Below are positions 51,886 to 63,174 of a DNA stretch of 64,000 nt, piece after piece; the first letter of the stretch is position 1, and the number at the start of each line of letters is the position of its first letter. A program made the position numbers and the translations under genes. Source of the DNA: Ecdyonurus torrentis. Its lineage: Eukaryota > Arthropoda > Insecta > Ephemeroptera > Heptageniidae. The notes below the pieces were generated by a model. It was not told the origin of the DNA. It saw only the letters and a program-made list of their open reading frames with translations, and did not search any database. The stretch covers positions 806,001 through 870,000 of the forward strand of contig OX439129.1 of the NCBI GenBank assembly GCA_949318235.1, read 5' to 3'.

Positions 51886-54800
51886 AGATGGAAAGTTGTG
51901 GTTTTGAAATAAAGTGATGCAAAACGCTCTATAGTACTAAATTCACCTATAGAAACAAAATTAATAAAAAAAAAATTTCGAAAAAAATTGTGTTTTTCAG
52001 ATTCTGAAAACGATTTTTGATGATATCTCAGAAACTAATAATGCCACAGACTTTCGGTTTGAACTGAAATGTATCACTTTGAAATGTCTTATGAATAGTT
52101 TATAACACTTTAGTCGCAAAAACTAAAACTTTCTTAGTATTTGAGAATTTTCGAATTTTCTTACCGAAGTCTATAGCATTGTAGCCCATATGAAGAAAAA
52201 AAAAGTTTGTAACTCGAGTTCCAATTGAGATAGAAAGTTGCGGTTATAAAATAAAGTGATGCAAAACGCTCTATAGTTTTAAATTCACCTCTAGAAACAA
52301 ATTTGAGAAAAATAATTTTTCCAAAAAAATTGTGTTTTTCAGTTTCTGAAAACGATTTTTGATGATATCTCAGAAACTAATAATGCTACAGACTTACGGT
52401 TTGAACTGAAATGTATCACTTTGAAATGTCTTATAAAAAGTTTATAACACTTAAGTCGCAAAAATTAAAACTTTCTCAGTTTTTGAGAATTTTCGTATTT
52501 TCTTACCGAAGTCTATAGCATTGTAGCCCATATGAAGAAAAAAAAAGTTTGTAACTCGAGTTCTAATTGAGATGGAAAGTTGTGGTTTTGAAATAAAGTG
52601 ATGCAAAACGCTCTATAGTACTAAATTCACCTATAGAAACAAAATTAATAAAAAAAAAATTTCGAAAAAAATTGTGTTTTTCAGATTCTGAAAACGATTT
52701 TTGATGATATCTCAGAAACTAATAATGCTACAGACTTACGGTTTGAACTGAAATGTATCACTTTGAAATGTCTTATGAAAAGTTTTATAACACTTTAGTC
52801 GCAAAAACTAAAACTTTCTTAGTATTTGAGAATTTTCGAATTTTCTTACCGAAGTTTATAGCATTGTAGCCCATATGAAGAAAAAAAAAGTTTGTAACTC
52901 GAGTTCTAATTGAGATGGAAAGTTGTGGTTTTGAAATAAAGTGATGCAAAACACTCTATAGTACTAAATTCACCTCTATAAACAAAATTGAGAAAAACAA
53001 AATTTCGAAAAAAATTGTGTTTTTCAGATTCTGAAAACGATTTTTGATGATATCTCAAAAACTAATAATGCTACAGACTTACGGTTTGAACTGAAATGTA
53101 TCACTTTGAAATGTCTTATAAAAAGTTTATAACACTTAAGTCGCAAAAATTAAAACTTTCTCAGTTTTTGAGAATTTTCGTAATTTCTTACCGAAGTCTA
53201 TAGCATTGTAGCCCATATGAAGAAAAAAAAAGTTTGTAACTCGAGTTCCAATTGAGATAGAAAGTTGCGGTTTTGAAATAAAGTGATGCAAAACGCTCTA
53301 TAGTTTTAATTTCACCTCTAGAAACAAATTTGAGAAAAATAATTTTTCGAAAAAAATTATGTTTTTCAGTTTCTGAAAACGATTTTTGATTATATCTCAG
53401 AAACTAATAATGCTACAGACGTACGGTTTGAACTGAAATGTATCACTTTGAAATGTCTTATGAAAAATTTGTAACACTTAAATCGCAAAAATTAAAACTT
53501 TCTCAGTTTTTGAGAATTTTCGAATTTTCTTACCGAAGTCTATAGCATTGTAGCCCATATGAAGAAAAAAAAAGTTTGTAACTCGAGTTCTAATTGAGAT
53601 GTAAAGTTGTGGTTTTAAAATAAAGTGATGCAAAACGCTCTATAGTACTAAATTCACCTCTGGAAACAAAATTGAGAAAAAAAAAATTTCGAAAAAAATT
53701 GTGTTTTTCAGATTCTGAAAACGATTTTTGATGATATCTCAGAAACTAATAATGCTACAGACTTACGGTTTGAACTGAAATGTATCATTTTGAAATGTCT
53801 TATGAAAAGTTTATAACACTTTAGTCGCAAAAACTAAAACTTTCTCAGTTTTTGAGAATTTTCGAATTTTCTTACCGATGTCTATAGCATTGTAGTCCAT
53901 ATGAAGAAAAAAAAAAGTTTGTAACTCGAGTTCTAATTGAGATGTAAAGTTGTGGTTTTGAAATAAAGTGATGCAAAACACTCTATAGTACTAAATTCAC
54001 CTCTATAAACAAAATTGAGAAAAACAAAATTTCGAAAAAAATTGTGTTTTTCAGATTCTGAAAACGATTTTTGATGATATCTCAGAAACTAATAATGCTA
54101 CAGACTTACGGTTTGAACTGAAATGTATCACTTTGAAATGTCTTATAAAAAGTTTATAACACTTAAGTCGCAAAAATTAAAACTTTCTCAGTTTTTGAGA
54201 ATTTTCGAATTTTCTTACCGAAGTCTATAGCATTGTAGCCCATATGAAGAAAAAAAAAGTTTGTAACTCGAGTTCCAATTGAGATAGAAAGTTGCGGTTT
54301 TGAAATCAAGTGATGCAAAACGCTCTATAGTTTTAATTTCACCTCTAGAAACAAATTTGAGAAAAATAATTTTTCGAAAAAAATTATGTTTTTCAGTTTC
54401 TGAAAACGATTTTTGATTATATCTCAGAAACTAATAATGCTACAGACTTACGGTTTGAACTGAAATGTATCAATTTGAAATGTCTTATGAAAAGTTTATA
54501 ACACTTAAATCGCAAAAATTAAAACTTTCTCAGTTTTTGAGAATTTTCGAATTTTCTTACCAAAGTCTATAGCATTGTAGCCCCTATGAAGAAAAAAAAA
54601 GTTTGTAACTCGAGTTCTAATTGAGATGTAAAGTCGTGGTTTTAAAATACAGTGATGCAAAACGCTCTATAGTACTAAATTCACCTCTAGAAACAAAATT
54701 GAGAAAAAAAAAATTTCGAAAAAAATTGTGTTTTTCAGATTCTGAAAACGATTTTTGATGATATCTCAGAAACTAACAATGCTACAGACTTACGGTTTGA

Positions 54801-56333
54801 ACTGAAATGTATCAATTTGAAATGTCTTATGAAAAGTTTATAACACTTTAGTCGCAAAAACTAAAACTTTCTCAGTTTTTGAGAATTTTCGAATTTTCTT
54901 ACCGATGTCTATAGCATTTTAGCCCATATGAAGAAAAAAAAAGTTTGTAACTCGAGTTCTAATTGAGATGGAAAGTTGTGGTTTTGAAATAAAGTGATGC
55001 AAAACGCTCTATAGTACTAAATTCACCTCTAGAAACAAAACTGAGAAAAAAAAAATTTCGAAAAAAATTGTGTTTTTCAGATTCTGAAAACGATTTTTGA
55101 TGATATCTCAGAAACTAATAATGCTACAGACTTACGGTTTGAACTGAAATGTATCACTTTGAAATGTCTTATGAAAAGTTTATTACACTTTAGTCGCAAA
55201 AAATAAAACTTTCTCAGTTTTTGAGAATTTTCGTATTTTCTTACCGAAGTCTATAGCATTGTAGCCCATATGAAGAAAAAAAAAGTTTGTAACTCGAGTT
55301 CTAATTGAGATGTAAAGTTGTGGTTTTTGAAATAAAGTGATGCAAACCACTCTATAGTACTAAATTCACCTCTATAAACAAAATTGAGAAAAACAAAATT
55401 TCGAAAAAATTGTGTTTTTCAGTTTCTGAAAACGATTTTTCATGATATCTCAGAAACTAATAATGCCACAGACTTACGGTTTAAACTGAAATGTATCACT
55501 TTGAAATGTCTTATGAATAGTTTATAACACTTTAGTCGCAAAAACTAAAACTTTCTTAGTATTTGAGAATTTTCGAATTTTCTTACCGAAGTCTATAGCA
55601 TTGTAGCCCATATGAAGAAAAAAAAAGTTTGTAACTCGAGTTCTAATTGAGATATAAAGTTGTGGTTTTGAAATAAAGTGATGCAAAACACTCTATAGTA
55701 CTAAATTCACCTCTATAAACAAAATTGAGAAAAACAAAATTTCGAAAAAAATTGTGTTTTTCAGATTCTGAAAACGATTTTTGATGATATCTCAGAAACT
55801 AATAATGCTACAGACTTACGGTTTGAACTGAAATGTATCACTTTGAAATGTCTTATAAAAAGTTTATAACACTTAAGTCGCAAAAATTAAAACTTTCTCA
55901 GTTTTTGAGAATTTTCGAATTTTCTTACCGAAGTCTATAGCATTGTAGCCCATATGAAGAAAAAAAAAGTTTGTAACTCGAGTTCCAATTGAGATAGAAA
56001 GTTGCGGTTTTGAAATAAAGTGATGCAAAACGCTCTATAGTTTTAATTTCACCTCTAGAAACAAATTTGAGAAAAATAATTTTTCGAAAAAAATTATGTT
56101 TTTCAGTTTCTGAAAACGATTTTTGATTATATCTCAGAAACTAATAATGCTACAGACGTACGGTTTGAACTGAAATGTATCACTTTGAAATGTCTTATGA
56201 AAAGTTTATAACACTTAAATCGCAAAAATTAAAACTTTCTCAGTTTTTGAGAATTTTCGAATTTTCTTACCAAAGTCTATAGCATTGTAGCCCCTATGAA
56301 GAAAAAAAAAGTTTGTAACTCGAGTTCTAATTG
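51886..56333 (+). repeat. Distant copy of 36162-40609 (4448 bp, 13 monomers)
   Basis: Starts are 51886 E, 52228 A2, 52570 E, 52913 E, 53255 A, 53597 D2, 53940 G, 54282 A, 54624 D, 54966 E, 55308 F, 55650 C and 55992 A. Against 36162-40609 the order and total length are equal (offset 15724), except that the fourth monomer has an E head in place of C (gatggaaag for gatataaag) with the rest C-like. Differences include ggaaacaaaa for ggaaataaaa and gaaatcaag near 54304. Confidence 0.88.
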
Positions 56334-57701
56334 AGATGTAAAGTCGTGGTTTTAAAATAAAGTGATGCAAAACGCTCTATAGTACTAAATTCACCTCTAG
56401 AAACAAAATTGAGAAAAAAAAAATTTCGAAAAAAATTGTGTTTTTCAGATTCTGAAAACGATTTTTGATGATATCTCAGAAACTAATAATGCTACAGACT
56501 TACGGTTTGAACTGAAATGTATCAATTTGAAATGTCTTATGAAAAGTTTATAACACTTTAGTCGCAAAAACTAAAACTTTCTCAGTTTTTGAGAATTTTC
56601 GAATTTTCTTACAGATGTCTATAGCATTGTAGCCCATATGAAGAAAAAAAAAGTTTGTAACTCGAGTTCTAATTGAGATGTAAAGTTGTGGTTTTTGAAA
56701 TAAAGTGATGCAAAACACTCTATAGTACTAAATTCACCTCTATAAACAAAATTGAGAAAAACAAAATTTCGAAAAAATTGTGTTTTTCAGTTTCTGAAAA
56801 CGATTTTTCATGATATCTCAGAAACTAATAATGCTACAGACTTACGGTTTGAACTGAAATGTATCACTTTGAAATGTCTTATAAAAAGTTTATAACACTT
56901 AAGTCGCAAAAATTAAAACTTTCTCAGTTTTTGAGAATTTTCGTATATTCTTACCGAAGTCTATAGCATTGTAGCCCATATGAAGAAAAAAAAAGTTTGT
57001 AACTCGAGTTCTAATTGAGATGGAAAGTTGTGGTTTTGAAATAAAGTGATGCAAAACGCTCTATAGTACTAAATTCACCTATAGAAACAAAATTAATAAA
57101 AAAAAAATTTCGAAAAAAATTGTGTTTTTCAGATTCTGAAAACGATTTTTGATGATATCTCAGAAACTAATAATGCTACAGACTTACGGTTTGAACTGAA
57201 ATGTATCACTTTGAAATGTCTTATAAAAAGTTTATAACACTTAAGTCGCAAAAATTAAAACTTTCTCAGTTTTTGAGAATTTTCGTATTTTCTTACCGAA
57301 GTCTATAGCATTGTAGCCCATATGAAGAAAAAAAAAGTTTGTAACTCGAGTTCTAATTGAGATGGAAAGTTGTGGTTTTGAAATAAAGTGATGCAAAACG
57401 CTCTATAGTACTAAATTCACCTATAGAAACAAAATTAATAAAAAAAAAATTTCGAAAAAAATTGTGTTTTTCAGATTCTGTAAAAGATTTTTGATGATAT
57501 CTCAGAAACTAATAATGCCACAGACTTTCGGTTTGAACTGAAATGTATCACTTTGAAATGTTTTATGAATAGTTTATAACACTTTAGTCGCAAAAACTAA
57601 AACTTTCTTAGTATTTGAGAATTTTCAAATTTTCTTACCGAAGTCTATAGCATTGTAGCCCCTATGAAGAAAAAAAAAGTTTGTAACTCGAGTTCTAATT
57701 G
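56334..57701 (+). repeat. 4-mer HOR copy 1 (1368 bp): D F E E
   Basis: Starts are 56334 D, 56676 F, 57018 E and 57360 E. Marks repeated 1368 bp later are cttacagatgtc (56611 and 57979), ctgtaaaagattttt (near 57481 and 58849), aaatgttttatg and gaattttcaaattttc. The block runs into copy 2 through gtagcccctatg at 57655-57666, which is copy-1 downstream sequence joined to the entry of D. Confidence 0.92.
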
Positions 57702-59069
57702 AGATGTAAAGTCGTGGTTTTAAAATAAAGTGATGCAAAACGCTCTATAGTACTAAATTCACCTCTAGAAACAAAATTGAGAAAAAAAAAATTTCGAAAA
57801 AAATTGTGTTTTTCAGATTCTGAAAACGATTTTTGATGATATCTCAGAAACTAATAATGCTACAGACTTACGGTTTGAACTGAAATGTATCAATTTGAAA
57901 TGTCTTATGAAAAGTTTATAACACTTTAGTCGCAAAAACTAAAACTTTCTCAGTTTTTGAGAATTTTCGAATTTTCTTACAGATGTCTATAGCATTGTAG
58001 CCCATATGAAGAAAAAAAAAGTTTGTAACTCGAGTTCTAATTGAGATGTAAAGTTGTGGTTTTTGAAATAAAGTGATGCAAAACACTCTATAGTACTAAA
58101 TTCACCTCTATAAACAAAATTGAGAAAAACAAAATTTCGAAAAAATTGTGTTTTTCAGTTTCTGAAAACGATTTTTCATGATATCTCAGAAACTAATAAT
58201 GCTACAGACTTACGGTTTGAACTGAAATGTATCACTTTGAAATGTCTTATAAAAAGTTTATAACACTTAAGTCGCAAAAATTAAAACTTTCTCAGTTTTT
58301 GAGAATTTTCGTATATTCTTACCGAAGTCTATAGCATTGTAGCCCATATGAAGAAAAAAAAAGTTTGTAACTCGAGTTCTAATTGAGATGGAAAGTTGTG
58401 GTTTTGAAATAAAGTGATGCAAAACGCTCTATAGTACTAAATTCACCTATAGAAACAAAATTAATAAAAAAAAAATTTCGAAAAAAATTGTGTTTTTCAG
58501 ATTCTGAAAACGATTTTTGATGATATCTCAGAAACTAATAATGCTACAGACTTACGGTTTGAACTGAAATGTATCACTTTGAAATGTCTTATAAAAAGTT
58601 TATAACACTTAAGTCGCAAAAATTAAAACTTTCTCAGTTTTTGAGAATTTTCGTATTTTCTTACCGAAGTCTATAGCATTGTAGCCCATATGAAGAAAAA
58701 AAAAGTTTGTAACTCGAGTTCTAATTGAGATGGAAAGTTGTGGTTTTGAAATAAAGTGATGCAAAACGCTCTATAGTACTAAATTCACCTATAGAAACAA
58801 AATTAATAAAAAAAAAATTTCGAAAAAAATTGTGTTTTTCAGATTCTGTAAAAGATTTTTGATGATATCTCAGAAACTAATAATGCCACAGACTTTCGGT
58901 TTGAACTGAAATGTATCACTTTGAAATGTTTTATGAATAGTTTATAACACTTTAGTCGCAAAAACTAAAACTTTCTTAGTATTTGAGAATTTTCAAATTT
59001 TCTTACCGAAGTCTATAGCATTGTAGCCCATATGAAGAAAAAAAAAGTTTGTAACTCGAGTTCCAATTG
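57702..59069 (+). repeat. 4-mer HOR copy 2 (1368 bp): D F E E
   Basis: Starts are 57702 D, 58044 F, 58386 E and 58728 E. It has the same monomer lengths and the same four rare marks as copy 1. It leads into an A2 monomer at 59070 through gtagcccatatg, where copy 1 led into D through gtagcccctatg. Confidence 0.92.
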
Positions 59070-62000
59070 AGATAGAAAGTTGCGGTTATAAAATAAAGTG
59101 ATGCAAAACGCTCTATAGTTTTAAATTCACCTCTAGAAACAAATTTGAGAAAAATAATTTTTCCAAAAAAATTGTGTTTTTCAGTTTCTGAAAACGATTT
59201 TTGATGATATCTCAGAAACTAATAATGCTACAGACTTACGGTTTGAACTGAAATGTATCACTTTGAAATGTCTTATAAAAAGTTTATAACACTTAAGTCG
59301 CAAAAATTAAAACTTTCTCAGTTTTTGAGAATTTTCGTATTTTCTTACCGAAGTCTATAGCATTGTAGCCCATATGAAGAAAAAAAAAGTTTGTAACTCG
59401 AGTTCTAATTGAGATGGAAAGTTGTGGTTTTGAAATAAAGTGATGCAAAACGCTCTATAGTACTAAATTCACCTATAGAAACAAAATTAATAAAAAAAAA
59501 TTTTCGAAAAAAATTGTGTTTTTCAGATTCTGAAAACGATTTTTGATGATATCTCAGAAACTAATAATGCTACAGACTTACGGTTTGAACTGAAATGTAT
59601 CACTTTGAAATGCCTTATGAAAAGTTTTATAACACTTTAGTCGCAAAAACTAAAACTTTCTTAGTATTTGAGAATTTTCGAATTTTCTTACCGAAGTTTA
59701 TAGCATTGTAGCCCATATGAAGAAAAAAAAAGTTTGTAACACGAGTTCTAATTGAGATATAAAGTTGTGGTTTTGAAATAAAGTGATGCAAAACACTCTA
59801 TAGTACTAAATTCACCTCTATAAACAAAATTGAGAAAAACAAAATTTCGAAAAAAATTGTGTTTTTCAGATTCTGAAAACGATTTTTGATGATATCTCAA
59901 AAACTAATAATGCTACAGACTTACGGTTTGAACTGAAATGTATCACTTTGAAATGTCTTATAAAAAGTTTATAACACTTAAGTCGCAAAAATTAAAACTT
60001 TCTCAGTTTTTGAGAATTTTCGTATTTTCTTACCGAAGTCTATAGCATTGTAGCCCATATGAAGAAAAAAAAAGTTTGTAACTCGAGTTCCAATTGAGAT
60101 AGAAAGTTGCGGTTTTGAAATAAAGTGATGCAAAACGCTCTATAGTTTTAATTTCACCTCTAGAAACAAATTTGAGAAAAATAATTTTTCGAAAAAAATT
60201 ATGTTTTTCAGTTTCTGAAAACGATTTTTGATTATATCTCAGAAACTAATAATGCTACAGACGTACGGTTTGAACTGAAATGTATCACTTTGAAATGTCT
60301 TATGAAAAATTTGTAACACTTAAATCGCTAAAATTAAAACTTTCTCAGTTTTTGAGAATTTTCGAATTTTCTTACCGAAGTCTATAGCATTGTAGCCCAT
60401 ATGAAGAAAAAAAAAGTTTGTAACTCGAGTTCTAATTGAGATGTAAAGTTGTGGTTTTAAAATAAAGTGATGCAAAACGCTCTATAGTACTAAATTCACC
60501 TCTGGAAACAAAATTGAGAAAAAAAAAATTTCGAAAAAAATTGTGTTTTTCAGTTTCTGAAAACGATTTTTGATGATATCTCAGAAACTAATAATGCTAC
60601 AGATTAACGGTTTGAACTGAAATGTATCACTTTGAAATGTCTTATGAAAAGTTTATAACACTTTAGTCGCAAAAACTAAAACTTTCTCAGTTTTTGAGAA
60701 TTTTCGAATTTTCTTACCGATGTCTATAGCATTGTAGTCCATATGAAGAAAAAAAAAAGTTTGTAACTCGAGTTCTAATTGAGATGTAAAGTTGTGGTTT
60801 TGAAATAAAGTGATGCAAAACACTCTATAGTACTAAATTCACCTCTATAAACAAAATTGAGAAAAAAAAAATTTCGAAAAAAATTGTGTTTTTCAGATTC
60901 TGAAAACGATTTTTGATGATATCTCAGAAACTAATAATGCTACAGACTTACGGTTTGAACTGAAATGTATCAATTTGAAATGTCTTATGAAAAGTTTATA
61001 ACACTTTAGTCGCAAAAACTAAAACTTTCTCAGTTTTTGAGAATTTTCGAATTTTCTTACCGATGTCTATAGCATTTTAGCCCATATGAAGAAAAAAAAA
61101 GTTTGTAACTCGAGTTCTAATTGAGATGGAAAGTTGTGGTTTTGAAATAAAGTGATGCAAAACGCTCTATAGTACTAAATTCACCTCTAGAAACAAAACT
61201 GAGAAAAAAAAAATTTCGAAAAAAATTGTGTTTTTCAGATTCTGAAAACGATTTTTGATGATATCTCAGAAACTAATAATGCTACAGACTTACGGTTTGA
61301 ACTGAAATGTATCACTTTGAAATGTCTTATGAAAAGTTTATTACACTTTAGTCGCAAAAAATAAAACTTTCTCAGTTTTTTAAAAATTTCGTATTTTCTT
61401 ACCGAAGTCTATAGCATTGTAGCCCATATGAAGAAAAAAAAAGTTTGTAACTCGAGTTCTAATTGAGATGTAAAGTTGTGGTTTTTGAAATAAAGTGATG
61501 CAAAACACTCTATAGTACTAAATTCACCTCTATAAACAAAATTGAGAAAAACAAAATTTCGAAAAAATTGTGTTTTTCAGTTTCTGAAAACGATTTTTCA
61601 TGATACCTCAGAAACTAATAATGCTACAGACTTACGGTTGGAACTGAAATGTATCACTTTGAAATGTCTTATAAAAAGTTTATAACACTTAAGTCGCAAA
61701 AATTAAAACTTTCTCAGTTTTTGAGAATTTTCGTATTTTCTTACCGAAGTCTATAGCATTGTAGCCCATATGAAGAAAAAAAAAGTTTGTAACTCGAGTT
61801 CTAATTGAGATTGAAAGTTGTGGTTTTGAAATAAAGTGATGCAAAACGCTCTATAGTACTAAATTCACCTATAGAAACAAAATTAATAAAAAAAAAATTT
61901 CGAAAAAAATTGTGTTTTTCAGATTCTGAAAACGATTTTTGATGATATCTCAGAAACTAATAATGCTACAGACGTACGGTTTGAACTGAAATGTATCACT

Positions 62001-63174
62001 TTGAAATGTCTTATGAAAAGTTTATAACACTTAAATCGCAAAAATTAAAACTTTCTCAGTTTTTGAGAATTTTCGAATTTTCTTACCAAAGTCTATAGCA
62101 TTGTAGCCCCTATGAAGAAAAAAAAAGTTTGTAACTCGAGTTCTAATTGAGATGTAAAGTCGTGGTTTTAAAATAAAGTGATGCAAAACGCTCTATAGTA
62201 CTAAATTCACCTCTAGAAACAAAATTGAGAAAAAAAAAATTCGAAAAAAATTGTGTTTTTCAGATTCTGAAAACGATTTTTGATGATATCTCAGAAACTA
62301 ATAATGCTACAGACTTACGGTTTGAACTGAAATGTATCAATTTGAAATGTCTTATGAAAAGTTTATAACACTTTAGTCGCAAAAACTAAAACTTTCTCAG
62401 TTTTTGAGAATTTTCGAATTTTCTTACCGATGTCTATAGCATTGTAGCCCATATGAAGAAAAAAAAAGTTTGTAACTCGAGTTCTAATTGAGATGTAAAG
62501 TTGTGGTTTTTGAAATAAAGTGATGCAAAACACTCTATAGTACTAAATTCACCTCTATAAACAAAATTGAGAAAAACAAAATTTCGAAAAAATTGTGTTT
62601 TTCAGTTTCTGAAAACGATTTTTCATGATATCTCAGAAACTAATAATGCTACAGACTTACGGTTTGAACTGAAATGTATCACTTTGAAATGTCTTATAAA
62701 AAGTTTATAACACTTAAGTCGCAAAAATTAAAACTTTCTCAGTTTTTGAGAATTTTCGTATTTTCTTACCGAAGTCTATAGCATTGTAGCCCATATGAAG
62801 AAAAAAAAAGTTTGTAACTCGAGTTCCAATTGAGATAGAAAGTTGCGGTTTTGAAATAAAGTGATGCAAAACGCTCTATAGTTTTAATTTCACCTCTAGA
62901 AACAAATTTGAGAAAAATAATTTTTCGAAAAAAATTATGTTTTTCAGTTTCTGAAAACGATTTTTGATGATATCTCAGAAACTAATAATGCCACAGACTT
63001 TCGGTTTGAACTGAAATGTATCACTTTGAAATGTCTTATGAATAGTTTATAACACTTAAGTCGCAAAAATTAAAACTTTCTCAGTTTTTGAGAATTTTCG
63101 TATTTTCTTACCGAAGTCTATAGCATTGTAGCCCATATGAAGAAAAAAAAAGTTTGTAACTCGAGTTCCAATTG
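59070..63174 (+). repeat. 12-mer HOR copy 1 (4105 bp)
   Basis: Class order is A2 E C A D2 G E F B D F A. Starts are 59070, 59412, 59755, 60097, 60439, 60782, 61124, 61466, 61808, 62150, 62491 and 62833. A2, E and C recur at 63175 with the same rare marks: gaaatgccttatg, gaagtttatagc and gtaacacgag. Monomers from 60097 to 62832 also match 40952-43687. Confidence 0.88.
62833..63174 (+). repeat. Mosaic monomer: A head, E middle, other tail
   Basis: It opens as class A (gcggtttt, ttatgtttttcag). It then has gatgatatc, gccacagactttcgg and cttatgaatagtttataac, as in E copies that precede A2. It ends with cttaagtcgcaaaaattaaaac and cgtattttc. At least two switches of template are needed, so this copy records repeated exchange or gene conversion. 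Confidence 0.8.
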
